From Solirubrobacteraceae bacterium (lineage in GTDB: Bacteria; Actinomycetota; Thermoleophilia; Solirubrobacterales; Solirubrobacteraceae), in assembly GCA_019683665.1 (NCBI GenBank), contig JADGIB010000108.1, forward strand, positions 1-10,853: a DNA stretch of 10,853 nucleotides, written 5' to 3'. Numbering within the stretch: the stretch's first letter is position 1; each line of letters starts with the position of its first letter. Position numbers and translations under genes: made by a program. The notes below the pieces were generated by a model. The model saw nothing but the letters and a program-made list of their open reading frames with translations, ran no database searches and was not told the DNA's origin. This document shows positions 5,647 through 10,853 of this stretch, piece by piece.

Positions 5647-6831
5647 GTGTCCAGGGACACCGCGAAGGTCGCCGTCCGCCCGGGCGACTTCCTCGACATC
5701 GACCACCTCCTCTCCGACGAGGAGCGCGACATCCGCGACACGGTCCGGGCCTTCGTCCGCGACCGGGTCGTGCCCCACGTCGGCGAGTGGTTCGAGGCGG
5801 GCACGCTGCCCGTCGAGCTGGCCCGCGAGCTCGGCGCGCTCGGCCTGCTCGGCATGCACCTCGAGGGCTACGGGTGCGCCGGGGCGAGCGCGACCGCCTA
5901 CGGGCTGGCCTGCATGGAGCTCGAGGCCGGCGACAGCGGCGTGCGCAGCCTCGTGTCGGTCCAGGGCTCGCTGGCCATGTACGCGATCTGGCGCTGGGGC
6001 AGCGAGGAGCAGAAGCGCCACTGGCTGCCGCGGATGGCCGCCGGCGAGGTCATCGGCTGCTTCGGCCTGACCGAGCCCGACGCCGGCTCCGACCCCGCCT
6101 CCATGCGCACGCGCGCCCGCCGCGACGGGAGCGACTGGATCCTCCACGGCCAGAAGATGTGGATCACGAACGGGTCCGTCGCCGACGTCGCGATCGTGTG
6201 GGCGAGGACCGACGAGGGGTTCCGCGGCTTCATCGTCCCGAAGGGCGCGAAGGGCTTCACGACCCAGGACATCCACGGCAAGCTCTCGCTGCGCGCCTCG
6301 ATCACCTCCGAGCTGCTGCTCGACGACGTCCGCCTGCCCGCCGACGCGATGCTGCCGGAGGCGACCTCGCTGCGCGGCCCGCTGTCGTGCCTGAACGAGG
6401 CCCGCTACGGCATCGTCTGGGGCGCCGCCGGCGCCGCCCGCGCCTGCTTCGAGGCCGCGCTCGCCTACGCGAAGGACCGCGTCGCCTTCGGCCGGCCGAT
6501 CGCCGCCACCCAGCTGCAGCAGAGCAGGCTCGCGCACATGGCGCTCGAGGTGAACCGGGCGACGCTGCTGGCCCTCCACCTCGGCCGCCTCAAGGACGCC
6601 GGCCGCCTCGCGCCCGAGCACGTGAGCCTGGGCAAGCTCGGCAACGTGAACGCCGCGCTCGACGTCGCCCGCGCCGCCCGCCAGGTCCTCGGCGCCAACG
6701 GCGTCACGCTCGAGTACCCGGTCATCCGCCACATGAGCAACCTCGAGTCGGTCGTCACCTACGAGGGCACCGCCGACGTCCACGCGCTCGTCGTCGGCGG
6801 GGCGCTCACCGGGATCGACGCGTTCCGATGA
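5647..6831 (+). CDS. gcdH: Glutaryl-CoA dehydrogenase (acyl-CoA dehydrogenase family)
   Basis: A 394-aa FAD flavoprotein that oxidises and decarboxylates glutaryl-CoA to crotonyl-CoA and passes electrons to ETF, in lysine/tryptophan, glutarate or benzoyl-CoA breakdown. The sequence follows glutaryl-CoA dehydrogenases throughout: GVRSLVSVQGSLAM (98-111) with R100 in the position of the human substrate-binding Arg94, GCFGLTEPDAGSDPASM (137-153), MWITNGSVADVAIVWAR (171-187), GKLSLRASIT (211-220), CLNEARYGIVWG (248-259) and RHMSNLESVVTYEGTADVHA (361-380) with catalytic base E373 in TYEGT. The C-terminus ALTGIDAF matches the usual GCDH ending. Family length is about 395. A GTG start is chosen from the AAGGAG 5 nt upstream and the LLSDEERDIRD N-terminus. 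The stop overlaps the next gene's start (ATGA). It is divergent from the CoA-transferase, supporting a glutarate-to-crotonyl-CoA route. Confidence 0.9.
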   Translation: MSRDTAKVAVRPGDFLDIDHLLSDEERDIRDTVRAFVRDRVVPHVGEWFEAGTLPVELARELGALGLLGMHLEGYGCAGASATAYGLACMELEAGDSGVRSLVSVQGSLAMYAIWRWGSEEQKRHWLPRMAAGEVIGCFGLTEPDAGSDPASMRTRARRDGSDWILHGQKMWITNGSVADVAIVWARTDEGFRGFIVPKGAKGFTTQDIHGKLSLRASITSELLLDDVRLPADAMLPEATSLRGPLSCLNEARYGIVWGAAGAARACFEAALAYAKDRVAFGRPIAATQLQQSRLAHMALEVNRATLLALHLGRLKDAGRLAPEHVSLGKLGNVNAALDVARAARQVLGANGVTLEYPVIRHMSNLESVVTYEGTADVHALVVGGALTGIDAFR

Positions 6832-7499
6832 GCGTCCTCGGCTCGCCCCCGCCGGTCCCCGGGACCGCCCAGCAGCACGCGGTCGACTCGCTGCGGCGGC
6901 TGATCGTGTCCGGCGCGCTGCAGCCCGGCCAGCGCGTCAACCAGGAGGAGGTCGCCGCGCGGATCGGCGTCAGCGTCGCGCCGGTCCGCGAGGCCCTGCG
7001 CGTGCTCGAGCAGGAGGGCCAGGTCACCTACCTCCCCCGCCGCGGCTACTTCGTGACCGAGCTGCGGATCGCCGACCTCGAGGAGATCTACGAGCTGCGC
7101 GCCGTGCTCGAGGACCGCACCGCCCGCCGCGCGCTGCCGCTCATCGACGACGACGCCCTCGCCCGCATCCGCGCCGCGGCCCGCGACTGCGCCGACGCGG
7201 CCGAGCGCGCCGACGTGTCGGCCGAGCTGGAGGCCAACCGCCGCTTCCACTTCGCGATCCTGGAGGCGGCCGGCGAGGTCCACGCGATGCGCCTCATCCG
7301 CCTGCTGTGGGACTCGACCGAGGCCTACCGCGCCCTCTACTACAACGCGCCGCAGGAGCGGGTCGCCGCGATCGACGCCCACGACCGGATCCTCGCCGCG
7401 ATCGCCGCGCGCGACGCCGACCGCCTCGTGCGCGAGCTCGACGCCCACCGCACCCGCGCGCTCGACGTCCTGCGCGGCGTGCTCGGCCACCCGGGCTGA
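6828..7499 (+). CDS. GntR-family (FadR/FCD-type) transcriptional regulator
   Basis: A 223-aa DNA-binding regulator. The N-terminal winged helix-turn-helix spans about 16-77: LRRLIVSGALQPGQRVN, EVAARIGVSVAPVREALRVL and the wing YLPRRGYFVTEL. The C-terminal all-helical FCD effector domain begins near IADLEEIYELRAVLEDRTAR (81-100). FCD metal-site histidines are visible: H141 in NRRFHFAI, H185 in DAHDRIL and H207 in DAHRTRAL. The usual first ligand is N137 rather than Asp, which is common in the family. FCD domains typically bind small carboxylates through this metal. The ATG lies in an ATGA overlap with gcdH, indicating translational coupling, so it probably controls the divergent gcdH/CoA-transferase promoter and its own operon. 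The effector is inferred, not shown; glutarate or a related dicarboxylate is the natural guess. Length is normal and a strong hairpin follows. Confidence 0.9.
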   Translation: MSVLGSPPPVPGTAQQHAVDSLRRLIVSGALQPGQRVNQEEVAARIGVSVAPVREALRVLEQEGQVTYLPRRGYFVTELRIADLEEIYELRAVLEDRTARRALPLIDDDALARIRAAARDCADAAERADVSAELEANRRFHFAILEAAGEVHAMRLIRLLWDSTEAYRALYYNAPQERVAAIDAHDRILAAIAARDADRLVRELDAHRTRALDVLRGVLGHPG

Positions 7500-7508
7500 C
7501 GCGCGGCG

Positions 7509-7539
7509 GCCGGGCGGCAGGAGCTCCCTGACGCCCGGC
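7509..7539. terminator. Hairpin between the GntR gene and tRNA-Ser (bidirectional terminator candidate)
   Basis: On the plus strand an 8-bp stem GCCGGGCG/CGCCCGGC (7509-7516 with 7532-7539) continues, after a single mismatch, into a 4-bp CAGG/CCTG stem closed by a 5-nt loop. It lies 9 nt after the regulator stop and 11 nt past the tRNA 3' end, so it can serve both converging transcripts. There is no U-tract on either side, as is usual for actinobacterial terminators. Confidence 0.6.
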
Positions 7540-7550
7540 GGCTGCTGCAG

Positions 7551-7640
7551 CGGAGAGGGAGGGATTCGAACCCTCGGACGAGGTTGACCCCCGTCACGGC
7601 ATTTCCAGTGCCGCCCGTTCAACCGCTCCGGCACCTCTCC
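7551..7640 (-). tRNA. tRNA-Ser, anticodon GGA
   Basis: The minus strand folds as a 90-nt class II tRNA. The acceptor stem GGAGAGG (7640-7634) pairs with CCTCTCC (7558-7552), with G as discriminator base. The anticodon arm is CGGCA-CTGGAAA-TGCCG, giving anticodon GGA, which reads UCC and UCU serine codons. A long variable arm (GACGGGGGTCAACCTCGTC) marks a serine tRNA, followed by GGTTCGAATCC in the T arm. The 3' CCA is not encoded. It lies 24 nt downstream of the GH68 gene on the same strand. Confidence 0.95.
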
Positions 7641-7647
7641 GGGTCCT

Positions 7648-7662
7648 TGCGGCAGATCCGCA
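7648..7662 (-). other. Small hairpin between the GH68 gene and tRNA-Ser
   Basis: TGCGG and CCGCA form a perfect 5-bp stem around the 5-nt loop ATCTG on the minus strand. It begins 2 nt after the GH68 stop codon and ends 7 nt before the tRNA 5' end. It may be a weak terminator for the GH68 transcript or a structured leader trimmed by RNase P. The short stem makes either assignment uncertain. Confidence 0.35.
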
Positions 7663-7667
7663 GACTA
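7662..7667 (-). promoter_or_regulatory. Possible -10 element for tRNA-Ser
   Basis: The minus strand reads TAGTCT (a TAnnnT match). It starts with the TAG stop of the GH68 gene and sits about 21 nt before the mature tRNA, a reasonable distance for a tRNA promoter. No convincing -35 was seen, and the tRNA could also be read from the GH68 transcript. Confidence 0.3.
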
Positions 7668-8810
7668 GCGTCCGCCGTCGCCCAGGATCGTCGCGGTCGT
7701 CCCGTCGAGCGCGAGGCGCAGCTCGGGGGCGGCGGTGCCGCCGAACGCGGCGCGGGCCTCCTCCGCCGGCGCCGTGCGCGGGTCGCGCCCGGGCGGGCCG
7801 AGGTAGTCGACGAAGCTGACGACGCGCAGGTCGCCGAGGACGAGCCAGGCGTAGGCCTGCGTCGGCTGCTGCGGCGGGTTGGCGACGACGAGGCCCGAGC
7901 CGTTCAGCGGCACGTACGGGCCGCGCAGGCGCGGGGCGACGAACCCGTAGAGGCCGGTCGGTGCGCGGACCGGCGGCGTGAACGTGTGCGCGTGGGCGCT
8001 GACGAACAGGTGGTAGCGCCCGTCGTGCACGACGACGTGGGGGCGCTCGAGCTCGTGGGTGACCCCGTCGGCGCGCAGCAGCGGCGGGCGCAGCGTCCAG
8101 GCGCCGGCCCCGTCGCGGGTGGCGAGCGCGACCGCGCCGGCGTAGCCGTCCGGGTCGGCGGACGGGACCGAGGCGGCGATCAGCAGGTGCTCGCGGCCGT
8201 CGGCGGGGTCGCGCAGCCAGGCCGGGTCGCGGAAGGCCCGGATGCGGCCCGGCGCGCCCTCCAGCTCGTCGGCGAGCAGGTACGCCGTCCCGTCGGCGCG
8301 CACCACCTCGCGGTGGTCGCCGGCCGCCTCCAGGCGCACGCCGTCGCCGGCGCCGGCGAGCCGCCCGCGGGCCTCCATCACCCGCTGGCCCCAGCTCGGG
8401 CGCGGCTCGCCGCGCCGCCCGGCCGCCGTGTAGAAGACCGACACCGTCCCGTCGGCGCGGCGCACGGCCGAGCCCGACCACTCGCGGCTGCCGGGCGACG
8501 TGCCGTCGGCGAAGACCGGGCCGAGGTCGAGCCAGTCGCCCCCGCGGCGGCCGAGCAGGCGCAGGCGGGCCCGCCCGTGGCGCAGCTCCGGGTGGCCGGT
8601 CGCCGGAGCCGACAGCGCCATCCACAGCTCGAGGCCGCCGGCCCGCGCGGGCCGCCCGTCGTCGGACTCCTGCACCGGCCACAGGTCCCACACGTCCTCG
8701 CGCGGGAGGACGCGCACGAGCGCGGAGCGGTCGAGGAGCGGGGCGGCCGCCGCCGCCGGCACGAGGCCGGCGAGGTGGTCCGGGGTCCAGCGCGAGGGGC
8801 TCGGCGCCAT
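7665..8810 (-). CDS. Glycoside hydrolase family 68 enzyme (levansucrase/beta-fructofuranosidase type)
   Basis: A 381-aa five-bladed propeller enzyme acting on sucrose: it hydrolyses it or transfers fructosyl units to fructans. GH68 signatures are all present: DVWDLWPVQ with nucleophile D42, SREWSGSAV (108-116), FRDPAW with transition-state stabiliser D195, HELERPHVV (252-260) with E255 fitting the general acid, YHLFVSAHAHTF (266-277), GLYGFVAP and GPYVPLNGSGLVVANPPQQP (297-316). These last blocks closely resemble Zymomonas levansucrase as I recall it. ATG 8810 is the only plausible start, as the frame upstream has no start codon near it. No signal peptide or membrane anchor is seen, although most GH68 enzymes are secreted; Zymomonas levansucrase also lacks a classical signal. 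It is smaller than typical members (about 400-480 aa). Hydrolase versus transferase activity cannot be decided. It is divergent from the phosphoesterase gene. Confidence 0.88.
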   Translation of the reverse strand: MAPSPSRWTPDHLAGLVPAAAAAPLLDRSALVRVLPREDVWDLWPVQESDDGRPARAGGLELWMALSAPATGHPELRHGRARLRLLGRRGGDWLDLGPVFADGTSPGSREWSGSAVRRADGTVSVFYTAAGRRGEPRPSWGQRVMEARGRLAGAGDGVRLEAAGDHREVVRADGTAYLLADELEGAPGRIRAFRDPAWLRDPADGREHLLIAASVPSADPDGYAGAVALATRDGAGAWTLRPPLLRADGVTHELERPHVVVHDGRYHLFVSAHAHTFTPPVRAPTGLYGFVAPRLRGPYVPLNGSGLVVANPPQQPTQAYAWLVLGDLRVVSFVDYLGPPGRDPRTAPAEEARAAFGGTAAPELRLALDGTTATILGDGGR

Positions 8811-8858
8811 GTCCGCTGCATCTTGGCCTGTCGGCGACCGGTCGCATACGGTTCGCAC
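8811..8858. promoter_or_regulatory. Divergent intergenic region with a 12-bp palindrome
   Basis: These 48 nt must hold the promoters of both the GH68 and the phosphoesterase genes. A perfect palindrome GCGACCGGTCGC occupies 8834-8845, near the middle. On the plus strand TACGGT (8847-8852), a TAnnnT match, ends 6 nt before the phosphoesterase ATG, which suggests a leaderless mRNA with the palindrome directly upstream of the -10. The minus-strand signal is unclear (CAAGAT 9 nt before the GH68 ATG). Confidence 0.45.
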
Positions 8859-10730
8859 ATGGGTCGAACCGGATTGCTCGCCACCGCCGCGGCCGCCGTC
8901 GCCGCCGCGGCCGCCGTCGCCGCCGCGCCCGCCGCCGCCGACCCGGCCGGGCGGACCACGCTCCAGGAGACGATCCGCGTCCAGGGCGGCTACGCCACCG
9001 GAGACGGCGGCTACCACCCGCTCGTCCCCGGCGCCGGCGAGCGCCATCTCGTCCGCACCGAGCTCGCCCGCCCGCGCAGGGGCCGCGCGAACCGGCGCCG
9101 CTCGCTCGCCTTCTTCGGCCAGATCACCGACCCGCAGATCGTCGACGAGATGTCGCCCGCGCGCGTCGAGCTCATCGACCCCGCCGGCGGCGCGTCCAGC
9201 GCCTCGCACCGCCCGCAGGAGGCGCTCGGCGTCCACGTCTTCGACGCGATCGTCCGCAACCTGAACGCGAACCGCACGAGCCCGGTCCGCCAGGGCGACG
9301 GGCGCCGGGCCCGGATGGGCTTCGCGATCACGACCGGCGACCTGCCCGACAACACCCAGCGCAACGAGGTGCGCTGGATGGTGTCCGTCCTCGACGGCGG
9401 CACCGTCGACCCGTTCAGCGGCAAGCCGGTCGACGCGTCGAACCCGTGCCCGAGCGCGACCCCCGAGCAGGTCGCGAAGATGAACGACGACGTCGCCAAC
9501 CGCCGCTACACCGGCGTCCAGGACTACGCGGACTACCCGGCGGGCACGCCGGCCGAGCGCCTCGGCGGGTTCTGGGACCCGGACCGCCCGACGCCCGCCG
9601 GCGGCGGCCTCTACGCGGCGTTCCCGCGCTACCCGGGCCTGCTCGACCGCGCCCAGCGCCCGTTCCAGGCCGAGGGCCTGCGGGTGCCGTGGTTCTCGTC
9701 GCGCGGCAACCACGACGGGCTCGTGCAGGGCAACGCGTCGGCCGCCGAGCCGCTGTTCCGGGCGATCGTCACCGGCTGCCTGAAGGTCTTCCCGTCGGCG
9801 ACGTTCGACCCGGCGAGCGTCGCCGGCCTCAGCGGCACCGAGGTCTTCCGCCGCATCGGCAACCCGGACTTCGTCGCCGCGCTGCTCGGCGGCGCCGGCG
9901 TCACGCCGCCCGACCCCGACCGCGCGTTCGTCTCCAAGCCCGAGTACCGGCAGCTGCAGGGCACCGACGACCGCCGCCACGGCTTCGGCTACACGTCGCC
10001 GCGGGAGCTGCGCGCCTCGAACGGGACCGCGCTCTACTACAGCTTCTCGCCGCGCCGCGGCCTGCGCTTCATCTCGCTGGACACCGTCGCCGAGGGCGGC
10101 GGCGCCGAGGGCAACCTCGACGACCCGCAGTACCGGTGGCTGAAGCGGGAGCTGCGGGCGGCCGAGCGCCGCGACGAGCTCGTCGTCGTCTACGCCCACC
10201 ACACGCTGGAGACGATGACGAACCCGACGCCCGACGAGGACGCCGGCTGCACCGACCCCAACGGCGCCGGCTGCGACGGCGACCCGCGCGACTCGCGCCC
10301 GATCCACCTCGGCGACCGCGGCCGGGCGTCGCTGAAGCGCCTGCTGCTGGCCCACCCGCACGTGATCGCGTTCGTCAACGGCCACACGCACCGCAACGAG
10401 GTGCGCGCGATCCGCCAGGGCCGGCGCGGGTTCTGGTCGATCAACACCGCGTCGCACGTCGACTTCCCGCAGCAGGCGCGCCAGATCGAGATCATGGACA
10501 ACCGCGACGGGACCCTGTCGATCTTCGGCACGATCCTCGACTCGGCCGCGCCGATCGAGCCGCCCGCCCCCGGGCCGGCCGGCGGCCTGGCCGACACCGA
10601 GCTGGCGTCGCTGGCGCGGACGCTGGCCGCCAACGACCCGCAGGCCCGCGACGTGACGTCGGGCGACGGGCCGGGCCACCCGCGCGACCGCAACGTCGAG
10701 CTGCTGATCCGCGACCCGCGGCGGCGCTAG
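8859..10730 (+). CDS. Secreted calcineurin-like metallophosphoesterase (possibly PPA1498/TIGR03767 type)
   Basis: A 623-aa exported protein. Residues 1-28 form an alanine-rich Sec-type signal peptide with one N-terminal Arg and a likely cut near APAAA/DP. The metal-binding blocks of the calcineurin-like fold are spread by long inserts: DPQ (91-93, in place of D-x-H), GDLPDN (160-165), RGNHDG (282-287), YAHHT (445-449) and NGHTHRNE (507-514). Inserts of this kind recall the PPA1498 family described from Propionibacterium, an assignment from memory. Four cysteines (C197, C307, C464, C472) remain in the mature part; the last two flank an acidic loop, DEDAGCTDPNGAGCDGD (459-475). Such enzymes hydrolyse phosphomono- or diesters, and the substrate here is unknown. 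ATG 8859 is the natural start because it gives the complete signal peptide. The stop codon lies in a strong hairpin. It is divergent from the GH68 gene; a functional link is not evident. Confidence 0.88.
   Translation: MGRTGLLATAAAAVAAAAAVAAAPAAADPAGRTTLQETIRVQGGYATGDGGYHPLVPGAGERHLVRTELARPRRGRANRRRSLAFFGQITDPQIVDEMSPARVELIDPAGGASSASHRPQEALGVHVFDAIVRNLNANRTSPVRQGDGRRARMGFAITTGDLPDNTQRNEVRWMVSVLDGGTVDPFSGKPVDASNPCPSATPEQVAKMNDDVANRRYTGVQDYADYPAGTPAERLGGFWDPDRPTPAGGGLYAAFPRYPGLLDRAQRPFQAEGLRVPWFSSRGNHDGLVQGNASAAEPLFRAIVTGCLKVFPSATFDPASVAGLSGTEVFRRIGNPDFVAALLGGAGVTPPDPDRAFVSKPEYRQLQGTDDRRHGFGYTSPRELRASNGTALYYSFSPRRGLRFISLDTVAEGGGAEGNLDDPQYRWLKRELRAAERRDELVVVYAHHTLETMTNPTPDEDAGCTDPNGAGCDGDPRDSRPIHLGDRGRASLKRLLLAHPHVIAFVNGHTHRNEVRAIRQGRRGFWSINTASHVDFPQQARQIEIMDNRDGTLSIFGTILDSAAPIEPPAPGPAGGLADTELASLARTLAANDPQARDVTSGDGPGHPRDRNVELLIRDPRRR
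8883..8936 (+). repeat. 18-nt tandem repeat in the signal peptide
   Basis: Three consecutive 18-nt units occur here: accgccgcggccgccgtc, then gccgccgcggccgccgtc (one base different), then a diverged third copy. They encode TAAAAV, AAAAAV and AAAPAA, the hydrophobic core of the phosphoesterase signal peptide. The repeat is in frame, so unit gain or loss would change signal length without a frameshift. Confidence 0.7.
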
Positions 10731-10740
10731 CCGCCGCGGG
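10715..10740. terminator. Perfect 11-bp hairpin over the phosphoesterase stop codon
   Basis: CCCGCGGCGGC (10715-10725) and GCCGCCGCGGG (10730-10740) are exact reverse complements around the 4-nt loop GCTA. The TAG stop spans the loop and the first base of the right arm. The hairpin stands between two converging genes, 15 nt from the stop of the minus-strand one, and so fits a bidirectional terminator. No U-tract follows. Confidence 0.7.
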
Positions 10741-10755
10741 CCGCCGGGCCCGCCG

Positions 10756-10806
10756 TCAGATCCGCCACTCGCCGTCGCGCAGCACCGGGACCGCGGTGCC
10801 GTCGGG
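10756..10806 (-). CDS. C-terminal end of an unidentified protein, partial
   Basis: The minus strand reads PDGTAVPVLRDGEWRI followed by TGA at 10756-10758, with GC-rich codon choice like the neighbouring genes. It converges on the phosphoesterase gene with a 25-nt gap that holds half of the terminator hairpin. The frame stays open to the contig edge, but bases beyond 10806 are homopolymer-like and unreliable. Sixteen residues are too few to identify the family, and no function is proposed. Confidence 0.5.
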   Translation of the reverse strand, partial: PDGTAVPVLRDGEWRI

Positions 10807-10853
10807 GGGGGGCCCCGCGGCCGCCCCCCCCGGGCCCCCCCCCCGCGACCGGG
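10804..10853. other. Low-complexity contig tip
   Basis: Long G and C runs (such as nine consecutive Gs, then blocks of seven or more Cs) dominate the last 50 bases, unlike any coding region inside the window. It mirrors the left tip and is probably assembly or base-calling noise at a very GC-rich read end. Confidence 0.6.

Noticed and set aside
5596..6783. N-terminal extension of the CoA-transferase frame over gcdH
   Set aside because: The family domain starts exactly at ATG 5595. The extension is antisense to gcdH and has no domain character.
5787..6827. Upstream extension of the GntR frame through gcdH
   Set aside because: It is the shifted frame of gcdH and very Arg-rich. The winged-helix domain starts just after ATG 6828, which overlaps the gcdH stop as a normal coupled start.
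7500..7664. tRNA-associated integration site or mobile element
   Set aside because: No integrase, direct repeat of the tRNA 3' end or transposase is visible anywhere in the window.
7584..8858. Upstream extension of the phosphoesterase frame
   Set aside because: It is antisense to the GH68 gene. The Ala-rich signal peptide fixes the start at 8859.
8883..8936. CRISPR-like repeat array
   Set aside because: The units are contiguous with no spacers, in frame, and encode a signal peptide.
8811..10679. Upstream extension of the GH68 frame
   Set aside because: It lies antisense to the phosphoesterase gene, whose signal peptide and metal motifs are clear.

Overview
The window is very GC-rich (about three quarters G+C by eye). 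It has strong G/C bias at third codon positions, tightly packed genes, several starts with no Shine-Dalgarno sequence, and homopolymer-like G/C runs at both tips, so it is probably one complete contig. This points to a high-GC actinobacterium-type genome. Thermoleophilia/Solirubrobacterales is a reasonable guess from the gene mix, but nothing in the window proves it.

Left half (2-5595, all minus strand): a five-gene run read right to left. It comprises a class III (CaiB/BaiF) CoA-transferase, a two-module VOC/extradiol-dioxygenase-like protein, a group II PLP decarboxylase, a malonyl-CoA synthetase (MatB), and a partial protein with a carboxypeptidase-regulatory-like beta-sandwich domain that runs off the contig. 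Gaps are 13-42 nt, so an operon or overlapping transcription units are likely. The last gene is odd: its reading frame continues directly from the matB stop codon without a usable start.

Centre (5596-7499): a 51-nt divergent promoter region separates the CoA-transferase from a plus-strand pair, glutaryl-CoA dehydrogenase (gcdH) and a GntR/FCD regulator, coupled by an ATGA overlap. The transferase could activate glutarate to glutaryl-CoA, GcdH would oxidise and decarboxylate it to crotonyl-CoA, and the regulator probably senses a pathway carboxylate. MatB adds a second dicarboxylate-activating enzyme, so the locus looks like a C3-C5 dicarboxylate/CoA catabolic island. The role of the decarboxylase and the VOC protein in it is unknown.

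Right half (7500-10853): a strong hairpin separates the regulator from a minus-strand tRNA-Ser(GGA). Next comes a minus-strand GH68 fructosyltransferase/beta-fructosidase without a signal peptide. Divergent from it is a secreted calcineurin-like metallophosphoesterase with an alanine-rich signal peptide built of 18-nt tandem repeats. That gene ends inside a perfect 11-bp hairpin and faces the tail end of another minus-strand gene cut by the contig edge.

The system most worth following is the divergent glutarate/dicarboxylate module with its palindromes. No CRISPR array, insertion sequence or phage gene was seen.
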